From Sorangium cellulosum (GTDB taxonomy: Bacteria > Myxococcota_A > Polyangia > Polyangiales > Polyangiaceae): a stretch of DNA of 64,000 nucleotides. This document shows, one piece after another, positions 35,619-44,191 of the stretch; positions within the stretch are counted from its first letter, which is position 1; each line of letters starts with the position of its first letter. Both the position numbers and the translations under genes were made by a program. The stretch is taken from contig NZ_JEMA01000264.1 in NCBI RefSeq assembly GCF_001589285.1, positions 1 through 64,000 on the forward strand, written 5' to 3'. The notes under the pieces were generated by a model. That model saw only the letters and a program-made list of their open reading frames with translations, searched no databases and was not told the DNA's origin.

Positions 35619-37967
35619 ATGCGCTCGCTGCCGAAGCTCCTCGGCCTGCTCGGAGGCGTCTGCTGGGCGGCGGCCTGGCCGGCCGAGGCGCGCGCCGTCA
35701 CGGCCAGCATCCCCGAGCGCGCGCCCTCGCTCACGGGCGAGGCCGTCACGTTCGACCTGACGATCGGCGACCCAGTCGGCCCCGTGCAGGTGCGCTGGGA
35801 CATGGGGGACGAGACACGCACCGAGTTCACTGTCGGCGACGTGCAGCAGGTCCACACCTACGCCGCGCCGGGCCACTACCCGGTGCTGGCGACGGTCAAG
35901 GACGATGTCGGGTTCACCAGCGTCGCGTTCGTGCACACGGTGCACAGGCCGCTCGTCACGGGCAGCGCGGCGGGCTCGACCGATCTCGTCTACGACCAGC
36001 CGAACGCGAAGCTCTACACGGCCAACTACGAGAACGACAGCGTGAGCGTGCTCGACACGGGCACGCTGACAAGGCTCGCGGAGGTGCCGGTGGCGCGCGG
36101 CCCTGTCGGGCTCGCGCTCACGGCGCAAGGCAAGCTGTGGGTGCTGCACCGCGACGCGCACGCGCTCTCCATCATCGACACCGCGTCGCTGGCGGTGGAG
36201 CGCGAGGTCGCGCTGCCGTACGCGTCGCAGCCGATGGGCCTCGCGATCAGCCCGACAGGGGACGCCGCGTACGTGACGCTCATGGCCGTCGGCAAGCTGC
36301 TGAAGCTGGACGTGGCGAGCGGCGCCGTCGTGGCCGAGCTCGCGCTCGGCGGTACGCCGCGGGGCGTCTCGGTGTCGCACGACGGCGCGCAGGTCTACGT
36401 CACGCGCTTCATCTCCGAGGACAGCCATGGCGAGGTGACGCGCGTCGACGCGGCGACCTTCCAGGTGAGCACGCGCTTCGAGCTCGCTGCGGACACAACG
36501 ACGGAGGACACGGATCAACAGGGGCGCGGCCTGCCGAACTACCTGTTCTCGGTGGGGCTCTCGCCCGACGGCTTGTTCGCGTGGGTGCCGGGCAAGAAGG
36601 ACAACATCTTCCGTGGTCCGTTTCGCGATCAGCTCGCGCTCACCGACGACAACACGGTGCGGCCGCTCGTGGCGCTGCTGAACCTCGCGGAGGGCGCCGA
36701 GGACGTCGCGCGGCGCATCGATCTGGACGATCGCAACCTGCCCAACCAGGTCGTGTTCACGCCGCTCGGCGACTATGCGTTCGTCAGCGTGGCCGGCTCG
36801 GCCCTGGTGGAGGTCCGAGACGCCTACACGGGCGAGTTCGTGACAGCGCTGAAAGAGACGGGCTTTGCTCCGCGCGGCCTGGCTCTGACCGAGACCGACA
36901 AGCTGTTCGTGCACGCGTCGCTCAGCCGTACGGTGGCGGTCTATGACGTCGCCGACGTCGTCAGCTCGCACGACCTCATCACCAGGAAGCTGGCCGACAT
37001 TCCGACCGTCGCCGCGGAGAAGCTCGACGCGGAGGTCCTGCGCGGAAAACAGCTGTTCTTCAACTCGGCGGACGTGCGCATGAGCGATCAGGGCTACATC
37101 AGCTGCGCTTCGTGTCACTTCGACGGCGCGGAGGACGGGCGAGTCTGGGACTTCGGCAGCGTGGGGGAGGGGCTCCGCAACACCGTCTCGCTTGTCGGAC
37201 GGCGCGGCGCGGGCCACGGCAACGTCAACTGGAGCGGCAGCTTCGACGAGATCCAGGACTCCGACGACAACATCCGCGACCTGTTCGGCGGCAAGGGCTT
37301 CCTCGGCGCCGAGCAGCTCGCCACGGGGACCGTGGCCACGCCGCGCGGCGACAAGAAGGCCGGGCTGAGCCCGGAGCTCGATGCGCTGGCGGCGTTCCTC
37401 GGCTCGCTCGACACCTACAGCCCGAGCCCCTTCCGCAACGCCGACGGCTCGCTCACCGAGGACGGCGTCGCGGGCCGCGCCCTCTTCGAGCGCCTGGGTT
37501 GTAACTTCTGCCACACGGGTCCCGACGGGACCGACAGCGCGCGTGGGAAGCTGCACGACGTCGGCACAGTGAAGCCGTCCTCCGGGGCGCGCGCCGGTGA
37601 GCCGCTGTTCGGCATCGACACGCCGACGTTGAACGGCGTGTGGGAGACCGCGCCGTACTTGCACGACGGCTCCGCGCCGACGCTGCGTGACGTCCTCGTC
37701 ACGGCCAATCCCGACGATCGCCACGCCTTCACCAGCGCGCTCAGCGAAGCCGAGCTCGGGCAGCTCATCGCCTACGTGCAGCAGCTGGACGGCTCCATCG
37801 ACGCGGAGCCGAGCGAGGGAGACGGCGCGGTTCAGGAGCCGGACGACATCTCTGGCCTTCACTGCGGCGTGACGGGCGGGCCTCTCGACCGTCGCGCGCC
37901 GCTCCTGGCCTTCGCGCTCGTGGCCGGCTCGATGGCGCTCGGCGCGCGCCGCAGGAGGCCGTCGTGA
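35619..37967 (+). CDS. Secreted PKD/beta-propeller protein with di-haem peroxidase-like domain and MYXO-CTERM-like tail
   Basis: 782 residues. After the signal peptide comes a PKD-like domain (about 30-105: VQVRWDMGDETRTEF), a YncE-like seven-bladed propeller (about 115-455: NAKLYTANYENDSVSVLDTG), then a MauG/CcpA-like di-haem domain with CASCH near 496 and CNFCH near 628. The C-terminus has a Cys, a hydrophobic helix and an Arg cluster (APLLAFALVAGSMALGARRR), resembling the MYXO-CTERM surface-sorting signal of myxobacteria. A surface-exposed redox enzyme is likely; the electron partner is unknown. Its end overlaps the next start by 4 bases. Confidence 0.87.
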   Translation: MRSLPKLLGLLGGVCWAAAWPAEARAVTASIPERAPSLTGEAVTFDLTIGDPVGPVQVRWDMGDETRTEFTVGDVQQVHTYAAPGHYPVLATVKDDVGFTSVAFVHTVHRPLVTGSAAGSTDLVYDQPNAKLYTANYENDSVSVLDTGTLTRLAEVPVARGPVGLALTAQGKLWVLHRDAHALSIIDTASLAVEREVALPYASQPMGLAISPTGDAAYVTLMAVGKLLKLDVASGAVVAELALGGTPRGVSVSHDGAQVYVTRFISEDSHGEVTRVDAATFQVSTRFELAADTTTEDTDQQGRGLPNYLFSVGLSPDGLFAWVPGKKDNIFRGPFRDQLALTDDNTVRPLVALLNLAEGAEDVARRIDLDDRNLPNQVVFTPLGDYAFVSVAGSALVEVRDAYTGEFVTALKETGFAPRGLALTETDKLFVHASLSRTVAVYDVADVVSSHDLITRKLADIPTVAAEKLDAEVLRGKQLFFNSADVRMSDQGYISCASCHFDGAEDGRVWDFGSVGEGLRNTVSLVGRRGAGHGNVNWSGSFDEIQDSDDNIRDLFGGKGFLGAEQLATGTVATPRGDKKAGLSPELDALAAFLGSLDTYSPSPFRNADGSLTEDGVAGRALFERLGCNFCHTGPDGTDSARGKLHDVGTVKPSSGARAGEPLFGIDTPTLNGVWETAPYLHDGSAPTLRDVLVTANPDDRHAFTSALSEAELGQLIAYVQQLDGSIDAEPSEGDGAVQEPDDISGLHCGVTGGPLDRRAPLLAFALVAGSMALGARRRRPS

Positions 37968-39373
37968 GGCGCCTGCCGAGCCTGTGCCTGGCTTCGCTGC
38001 TGCTGGCGGCGTGCGTCGGCGAGATCGGCGAGAACGCCGCCACGGACGAGGCGGTGGTCGACTGGGACGCGCTGCCGCCCGTGAGCGCTCCCGACCCGGA
38101 GCTGTCGGCCCTGCCCAGGCGCGAGGCGCAGCACCGCGCGCTCTGCGCGACGCCGCGCGGCGACAGCTTCTGGCAGGCGGTGTGCGCCGCGCCGCGGCCG
38201 AACATCACCGACTTCGCCAGCTTGCTCCGGGTCGCGAAGCTCGACGAAGATCGCGCCTTCGCGCTCACAGGCAACTCCACGTCGCTGGTGAAGAGGGCCG
38301 TCTCCGCCGTCAATCCACGCCTCATCGTCTTCCCGCGTGTCACGGAGATGCGCGAAAAGCCGGCGGAGATGACAGCGGTCGGCTTCGTTCGCGGTGAGCC
38401 CTTCGTCGAGGTCGTGAGCCGCGACCTATCGACAGGTGACTACAACTTCTACCTGTTCACCTTCGAGCGGCAATGTGACTACGACGACAGCTGCGACCTC
38501 GCGAGCCTGCTCACCGAAGAGATAGAGCACGGCTGGACGGCGTTCAGCATTTACAGCGAGGATGACGTCGAGAATACGTCGCTCGACTGCCGCTCGTGCC
38601 ACCAGCCCGACGGCCACGGCACGAAGAAGATCTTGCGCATGCAGGAGCTGGAGTTCCCCTGGCTGCACTGGTTCCCGCAGCGCTTCGTGCAGCGCACGGA
38701 GTCCGATCGGGTGCTCACGCCGCAGTTCCTGGAGGCCCACGCGCTCGACGCGCAGTACGGCGGTATCCCCATCGCGACGATCCAGAACGCCATCGACGAG
38801 GGCAGCGGCGCGCAGCTCGAGGCGCTGCTCGTCGCCGAGGGCCAGGCGGCGCAGCCGAACGCGTTCGACCCGCGCATCGAGGCAGAGGCCAGGGCCGGCT
38901 CGTCGAGCCCGACGTGGGAGCAGCAGTTCGCCGTGTCGCTGGCGGGTGATTCGATCCCTGTGCCTTACCCGTTCGTGGACGTGACGGATCCTGCGCTCCG
39001 CGCGGCGCGGACCACGTCCTACCTCGACGTGGTGAGGGGCGCGGCCCCGCGACAATCCCTTCTCGATCTGCGCGACATCTTCTCCGCAGACGCGAAGGTG
39101 AAGGTCGGCCTGGTGCCGCCGCCGGGGGCGAGCGGGCGCGCCGTGCTCACGCAGCTCTGCTCGCGCTGCCACGACGGCCGCGGGAACCCGGCGCTGAGCC
39201 GCGCCGCGTTCAACGTGAAGGACCTGGACGGCATGCCGCGCGACGTGAAGGACCGGGCCATCGCTCGCTTGCAGGAGCCCGCGACATCGCCGCTGCGCAT
39301 GCCGCCCTGGCGCGCCGCGGACGCGCTGCCCCCCGCGGAGCTCGCCGCGGTCATCGAAGAGCTGAGCAAGTAG
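37964..39373 (+). CDS. Di-haem cytochrome lipoprotein
   Basis: 469 residues, GTG start overlapping the previous gene as GTGA. The signal LLLAACVGE gives lipid-Cys near residue 17. Two haem motifs: CRSCH (near 209) and CSRCH (near 399), the second followed by a typical mono-haem cytochrome end (MPRDVKDRAIARL...MPPWRAADALPPAELAAVIE). The middle is unrecognised. Translational coupling to the di-haem propeller protein suggests that the two form an electron-transfer pair at the cell surface. Confidence 0.83.
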   Translation: MRRLPSLCLASLLLAACVGEIGENAATDEAVVDWDALPPVSAPDPELSALPRREAQHRALCATPRGDSFWQAVCAAPRPNITDFASLLRVAKLDEDRAFALTGNSTSLVKRAVSAVNPRLIVFPRVTEMREKPAEMTAVGFVRGEPFVEVVSRDLSTGDYNFYLFTFERQCDYDDSCDLASLLTEEIEHGWTAFSIYSEDDVENTSLDCRSCHQPDGHGTKKILRMQELEFPWLHWFPQRFVQRTESDRVLTPQFLEAHALDAQYGGIPIATIQNAIDEGSGAQLEALLVAEGQAAQPNAFDPRIEAEARAGSSSPTWEQQFAVSLAGDSIPVPYPFVDVTDPALRAARTTSYLDVVRGAAPRQSLLDLRDIFSADAKVKVGLVPPPGASGRAVLTQLCSRCHDGRGNPALSRAAFNVKDLDGMPRDVKDRAIARLQEPATSPLRMPPWRAADALPPAELAAVIEELSK

Positions 39374-39427
39374 CGCTGTCATCCTGCGGTTGACTCCGGC
39401 ACCGACTCCGAAAGGCTCCACCTGACA

Positions 39428-40453
39428 ATGCTCACGAGCATCAAGACGAACTTCGCCACGTTGTGCCTGACGATGGCGCTCTCGCCGCTCGCGGCGTGCG
39501 CGTCGTCCTCCTCGACCACCGCGCCGTCGCCGGAGACGGCGGACGACACGAGCAAGGCGGCGGCCCCGCTGGCCGTGCCGGCGGTGCAGCGCGGCCCGAT
39601 CCTCGACACGCACATCCATCTCTACCAGGTCACGCGGCCAGGCGGCGTCGTCTGGCCGGAGGCCAAGCAGAAGCCGATTTACCGCGACGTGCTGCCCGCG
39701 GAGTACGAGGCGATCGCGAAGCAGCATGGCATCATCGGCACCGGCGTCGTCGAGGCCAGCCCCGTCGTCGAGGACAACGTCAAGGTCCTCGAGATGACGA
39801 AGGGCAACGGCTTCTTCAAGTTCCTTGTCGCGCAGCTCGAGATCGGCTCGCCGAGCTTCAGCGCCGATCTGGCGCGCCTCGCCGCGGACCCGCGCGTGGT
39901 CGGCATCCGCGGGTTCCTCTGGAGCCCGGAGCTGACGCTCGACAAGAAGCAGCTCGCCTCGCTGGAGGAGCTCGCGGCCAAGGGCATGACGCTCGACATC
40001 ATCAGCCGCGGCACCTTGAACCCGAAGGACAAGGTCGAGGCGCTCGCGACCGCGGTGCCCAGGCTCCGTATCATCATCGACCACCTGGCGGGCGCAAAAG
40101 GGGCGACGCCGGATCCGGCCTGGGTCGATGCGATGGATCGGCTGGGCAAGCACCCGAACCTCTACATCAAGTTCTCGTCCTTCTTCGACATGTACAACCC
40201 GGCCGCCACCGAGGACGATCCCTGGAAGGCGCCGACCGACGTCGCGGCGTACAAGCCGCACTTCGACGTGCTGATGAGAGCCTTCGGCGAAGACCGGCTG
40301 ATCTGGGGCAGCAACTGGCCCGTTGTCGACATGGGTGGCAGCCTCGCTTCGGAGATCGAGATTGCCGAGCTCTACCTCAAGGAGTTCGGTCAGGAGGCGC
40401 GTGACAAGGTGATGTTCAAGAACGCACAGAAGTTCTATGCGCGTCATCCCTGA
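39428..40453 (+). CDS. Lactonase-like amidohydrolase (COG3618 type), exported lipoprotein
   Basis: 341 residues. The start MLTSIKTNFATLCLTMALSP followed by LAAC is a lipoprotein signal. The body is a metal-dependent TIM-barrel hydrolase of the amidohydrolase-2 family: LDTHIHLYQ (metal ligands), RIIIDHLAG and LIWGSNWPVVD. The pattern matches L-fucono-/L-galactono-/L-rhamnono-lactonases, which open sugar lactones. Context supports this: the next genes encode a sugar-acid dehydrogenase and reductase. An exported lactonase is unusual because most relatives are cytoplasmic, and implies that sugar oxidation to a lactone happens outside the inner membrane. Confidence 0.82.
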   Translation: MLTSIKTNFATLCLTMALSPLAACASSSSTTAPSPETADDTSKAAAPLAVPAVQRGPILDTHIHLYQVTRPGGVVWPEAKQKPIYRDVLPAEYEAIAKQHGIIGTGVVEASPVVEDNVKVLEMTKGNGFFKFLVAQLEIGSPSFSADLARLAADPRVVGIRGFLWSPELTLDKKQLASLEELAAKGMTLDIISRGTLNPKDKVEALATAVPRLRIIIDHLAGAKGATPDPAWVDAMDRLGKHPNLYIKFSSFFDMYNPAATEDDPWKAPTDVAAYKPHFDVLMRAFGEDRLIWGSNWPVVDMGGSLASEIEIAELYLKEFGQEARDKVMFKNAQKFYARHP

Positions 40454-40649
40454 ACAGGGGTGTCCCGAACGCCACGGCGGGGGCGGCTGCCGCCCCGCGC
40501 ACGGCTCGTGAAGCAACGCCACGTCGCCTCGGCTCCTGCCAGTCGACGTGGCGCTGTGTCTTCTTGGTTGCAGGACGAAGCGGCCCCGGCTGCGGAGCGC
40601 GCCGTGGAAGCCGTGAGTGAACGAAGTCGCTCGGTGAGGCAATGAAACA

Positions 40650-41663
40650 ATGAAAGCCCTGACGATCACGGGTCCGTCGGCTGCGCAGGTGACCCAGATC
40701 CGCGAGCCTGAGCCGGCGCACGACGAGGTGTTGATCCGCGTGCGACGGGTCGGTCTGTGCGGCTCCGACCTGAACACGTTCCTCGGCAAGAACCCGATGG
40801 TGACGTACCCTCGGGTGCTGGGTCACGAGGTGGCCGGCACGATCGTGGAGCTCGGCTCCGGCGTCGAGGCGGACTGGCGCGTCGGGACCGACGTCACGTT
40901 CACGCCGTACACGGCGTGCGGCGTGTGCCCCTCGTGCCGCGCGGGACGGCGCAACGCCTGCCGCGACAACAAGACCATGGGCGTGCAGCGCGACGGCGCG
41001 CTGACCGAGCTCGTGGCCGTGCCGTACCAGAAGCTCTTCACGTCACGGAAGTTGAGCCTCACCGAGCTCGCGCTTGTCGAGCCGTTCTCGGTCGGCTTTC
41101 ACGCGGCGGCGCGGGGGCGCGTCGAGGCCGAGGAGACAGTCCTTGTGATGGGCTGCGGCGGCGTCGGGCTCGGGGCCATCGCCGGCGCGGTGAGCCGCGG
41201 CGCGCGCGTGATCGCGCTCGACACGCAGGACGAGAAGCTCGCGCTCGCCAGGGCGCTCGGCGCGCGCGAGGCGGTGCTCGCGAGCGCCGATGCACGCCAG
41301 CGCGTGATGGACATGACGAACGGCGACGGGCCGGACGTCGTGATCGAGGCCGTGGGCGCGACAGCGACGTACCGCAACGCCGTGGAGTGGGTGAAGTTCT
41401 GCGGTCGCGTCGTGTACATCGGGTACGGCAAAGAGCCGGTGAGCTACGAGACCAAGCTGTTCGTGATGAAGGAGCTCGACATCCTCGGCTCGCGCAACTG
41501 CCTGAGCGAGTTCTCGGACGTGATCGCCTTCTTCGAGCGGCGCACGTTCGACCCGAACATCCTGATTTCGAGCTCGATCCCCATCGAAGGCGTGCCCGAC
41601 GCGCTCGCCGCCTGGGCTGGGTGCCCCGGTCGAACGTCCAAGATCATGGTCGGCGTGTCGTGA
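40650..41663 (+). CDS. Zn-dependent alcohol dehydrogenase, L-galactonate 5-dehydrogenase-like
   Basis: 337 residues, medium-chain dehydrogenase. Catalytic Zn ligands are seen in GLCGSDLNTF and GHEVAG, and the structural Zn site has four Cys (CGVCPSCRAGRRNAC). The NAD site is GCGGVGLGAIAGA. Similarity to the LgoD/YjjN-type dehydrogenase is inferred from general sequence resemblance and from the downstream tagaturonate reductase and altronate dehydratase homologues. LgoD oxidises L-galactonate to D-tagaturonate. Other sugar-acid or polyol dehydrogenases cannot be excluded. Confidence 0.75.
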   Translation: MKALTITGPSAAQVTQIREPEPAHDEVLIRVRRVGLCGSDLNTFLGKNPMVTYPRVLGHEVAGTIVELGSGVEADWRVGTDVTFTPYTACGVCPSCRAGRRNACRDNKTMGVQRDGALTELVAVPYQKLFTSRKLSLTELALVEPFSVGFHAAARGRVEAEETVLVMGCGGVGLGAIAGAVSRGARVIALDTQDEKLALARALGAREAVLASADARQRVMDMTNGDGPDVVIEAVGATATYRNAVEWVKFCGRVVYIGYGKEPVSYETKLFVMKELDILGSRNCLSEFSDVIAFFERRTFDPNILISSSIPIEGVPDALAAWAGCPGRTSKIMVGVS

Positions 41664-41695
41664 GCGCGCGCCCGCCGATCCGCCGGAGCACTGAC

Positions 41696-42844
41696 ATGGG
41701 CAATCCGATTCTCCAGTTCGGCACGAGCCGGTTCCTGCAGGCTCACGCGGACTTTTTCATCTCGGAGGCGCTTCAGGCCGGCGACGCGCTCGGGACGGTC
41801 ACCGTGGTGCAGACCACGTCGAACCCCGAGAGCCGCGCCCGCATCGACGCGCTGCGCGTACAGGGGCGTTACCCCGTGCGGATCCGCGGGCTGCGCCGCC
41901 AGGAGGTCGTCGACACGACGATCGAATGCAGATCGATCACGGAAGCGCTCGACGCGAACACCGACTGGCCGCTCGTGCGCGAGCGCTTCGCGCGGGACGC
42001 GCGCGTCGTGCTCTCGAACACGAGCGACAGCGGGTACGCCTGTTTTCCCGAGGACACGGCGGCGTTGCTCGCGCCCGGCGCGGGCGTGCCGCGCGGGTTC
42101 GTCGCGAAGCTCGTCGTCCTGCTGCGCGCGCGCTTCGAGGCGGGCGCCGCGCCGCTCACGCTGCTGCCTTGCGAGCTCGTGTCGAACAACGGCGACACGC
42201 TGCGCGCGCTCGTCGCCGGCGTCGCGCGCCAGTGGGGCGCCGATGCGGCCTTCCTGCGCTACATCGAGCGCACCTGCGTCTGGGTGAACTCGCTCGTCGA
42301 CAGGATCGTCTCCGAGCCGATCCGTCCCGTCGGCGCGATCGCCGAGCCCTACGCGCTCTGGGCGATCGAGCGGCGCGAGGGCATGGTGCTGCCGTGCCGG
42401 CATGAAGCGATGATCGTGACGGACGACCTGCCCCACCACGAGCGCTTGAAGCTGCTGCTCTTGAACCTCGGGCACACCTACCTCGCCGAGCGCTGGCAGA
42501 CGGACGGGCGCCCCGCCGACGAGAACACGCGGCAGGCGATGCGCGATCCGGCCTTGCGCCCCGAGCTCGAAGCGCTCTGGAGCGACGAGGTGGTGCCCGT
42601 CTTCGACGCGCTCGGCAAGGGCGCTGCCGCGCGCGCCTACCTCGACGAGGTGCGCGAGCGCTTCGAGAACCCGTTCCTCGATCACCGGATCTCCGACATC
42701 GCGCGCAACCACGCCGAGAAGAAGCGACGCCGCTTCGGGCCGGTGATCGAGCTCGCGCGCGAGCTCGGCCTGAACCTCGAGCAGCCCCGGCTGCGCGCGT
42801 CGCTTCGCACGACCGATACGCCATCCAGGGAGACATGTAGATGA
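41696..42844 (+). CDS. Tagaturonate reductase-like enzyme (mannitol dehydrogenase family)
   Basis: 382 residues. The start MGNPILQFGTSRFLQAHADF is the nucleotide-binding beginning of the UxaB/UxuB/MtlD long-chain dehydrogenases, and the C-terminal domain contains LLLLNLGHTYLAE and the conserved Lys-containing DEVVPVFDALGKG. UxaB reduces D-tagaturonate to D-altronate with NADH. It is shorter than E. coli UxaB (483), lacking part of the N-terminal and C-terminal extensions. GGAG lies 8 bases before the ATG. Its stop overlaps the MFS start as ATGA. The gene symbol is withheld because fructuronate or other sugar acids are possible substrates. Confidence 0.78.
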   Translation: MGNPILQFGTSRFLQAHADFFISEALQAGDALGTVTVVQTTSNPESRARIDALRVQGRYPVRIRGLRRQEVVDTTIECRSITEALDANTDWPLVRERFARDARVVLSNTSDSGYACFPEDTAALLAPGAGVPRGFVAKLVVLLRARFEAGAAPLTLLPCELVSNNGDTLRALVAGVARQWGADAAFLRYIERTCVWVNSLVDRIVSEPIRPVGAIAEPYALWAIERREGMVLPCRHEAMIVTDDLPHHERLKLLLLNLGHTYLAERWQTDGRPADENTRQAMRDPALRPELEALWSDEVVPVFDALGKGAAARAYLDEVRERFENPFLDHRISDIARNHAEKKRRRFGPVIELARELGLNLEQPRLRASLRTTDTPSRETCR

Positions 42845-44121
42845 GAAAGATGCGTTGGGTCGTGCTTTTCCTGTGCTTTCTCGCCGTCGCCCTCAACTAC
42901 ATCGATCGCGCCAATCTGGCGGTCGCGGCGCCCGAGATAGAGAAGTCGCTCGGCATCGGCCCTGCGCAGATGGGCCTCATCATGAGCGGCTTCTTCTGGA
43001 CCTACGCGCTCATGCAGATGCCGTTCGGCTGGTTCATCGACCGCGTCGGGGGGCGCATCGCGCTGCCGGTCGCCGTCGGCTGGTGGTCGCTCTTCACCGT
43101 GGCGACGGCCGGCGCGTCGAGCGTCGCGTCCATGTTCGGCTGCCGATTGCTGCTCGGCGCGGGCGAGGCCGGCGCCTACCCGGCCTGCGCCAAGCTGGTG
43201 AGCCAGTGGTTCAAGCCGCGCGAGCGCGCGCTCGCGACGGGGATCTTCGATAGCGGCGCGCGCGTCGGTTCGGCGCTGTCGATCCCCCTCGTCGCCCTCA
43301 TCGTCGATACGTTCGGATGGCGGGCGGCCTTCATCATCACGGGCTTGCTCGGCGCGGTGTGGATCCTCGGCTGGGTCGTCATCTACCGCAGCCCCTCCCA
43401 CGGCGACATGACGGGCGAGGTCGACGTCGTCCACGCAGCGCCCGCAAGGGACGCGGAGAGCGACGTGACGTGGGCGTCGCTCTTCCGCCATCGCACGCTC
43501 TGGGGCATGATGCTCGGCTTCTTCTGCCTCAACTTCACCAACTACTTCTTCATCACGTGGTTCCCGAGCTACCTCGTGCAGACGCGCGGCTTCTCGCTCA
43601 AGTCGCTCGGCACGCTCGGCATGGTCCCCGCGCTGATGGCGATCCCGGGCGGCTGGATCGGCGGGTTCGTCTCCGATTCGCTCTATCGTCGCGGCTGGAG
43701 CCTCACCGCCGCACGCAAGACGTGCATGGTCGGCGGCATGCTTGTGTCGTCGGTGATCACGTTGTCGTCACTGACGTCCAACGTGACCCTGATGCTCATC
43801 CTCTTCGGCATCTCGTACTCGAGCCTCGCGTTCGCCGGCGCCAGCGTCTGGTCCCTTCCTGGCGACGTCGCGCCCACGCCGCGCCACGTGGCCTCGATCG
43901 GCGGCATCCAGAACTTCGCGTCGAACCTGGCCGGCATCGTCATCACCACGTTCACCGGCGTGATGGTCTCGGTGACCAAGGGCTCGTTCACGATCCCGCT
44001 CGTCGTGGCGGGCGGCTTCTGCCTGCTCGGCGCGTTCAGCTACCTCTTCCTCGTCGGCAAGATCGAGCCGCTCCGGATCGAGCCGCTCCGGATCGAGACC
44101 GCTCGCCGCGAGGTGATCTAG
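42841..44121 (+). CDS. MFS transporter, sugar-acid (ExuT/LgoT-like) type
   Basis: 426 residues, twelve transmembrane helices. The start RWVVLFLCFLAVALNYIDRA followed by NLAVAAPEI is typical of the anion:cation symporter (ACS) subfamily that imports hexuronates, glucarate and galactonate. The loop 2-3 signature appears as GWFIDRVGGR. Operon position behind sugar-acid dehydrogenases supports uptake of L-galactonate or a hexuronate. It is the last gene of the plus-strand series, convergent with altronate dehydratase. Confidence 0.9.
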   Translation: MRKMRWVVLFLCFLAVALNYIDRANLAVAAPEIEKSLGIGPAQMGLIMSGFFWTYALMQMPFGWFIDRVGGRIALPVAVGWWSLFTVATAGASSVASMFGCRLLLGAGEAGAYPACAKLVSQWFKPRERALATGIFDSGARVGSALSIPLVALIVDTFGWRAAFIITGLLGAVWILGWVVIYRSPSHGDMTGEVDVVHAAPARDAESDVTWASLFRHRTLWGMMLGFFCLNFTNYFFITWFPSYLVQTRGFSLKSLGTLGMVPALMAIPGGWIGGFVSDSLYRRGWSLTAARKTCMVGGMLVSSVITLSSLTSNVTLMLILFGISYSSLAFAGASVWSLPGDVAPTPRHVASIGGIQNFASNLAGIVITTFTGVMVSVTKGSFTIPLVVAGGFCLLGAFSYLFLVGKIEPLRIEPLRIETARREVI

Positions 44122-44132
44122 CGGTCCCTGGC

Positions 44133-44173
44133 GGGCCGCTCGGCCTGCGGCGGAGCGAGGCCGAGCGCGGCCC
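44133..44173. terminator. Hairpin between convergent MFS and uxaA genes
   Basis: GGGCCGCTCGGCCT (44133-44146) pairs with AGGCCGAGCGCGGCCC (44158-44173) with two unpaired bases. It lies in the 70-base gap between convergent stops and likely ends transcription in both directions. No T-tract. Confidence 0.6.
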
Positions 44174-44191
44174 CCGGGAGGCGCTCCAGGC

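Noticed and set aside
39428-40453. Class D aminoacylase or dihydroorotase-type amidohydrolase
   Set aside because: The compact 340-residue barrel with DTHIHL and GSNWPV blocks and the sugar-acid context fit lactonases better.
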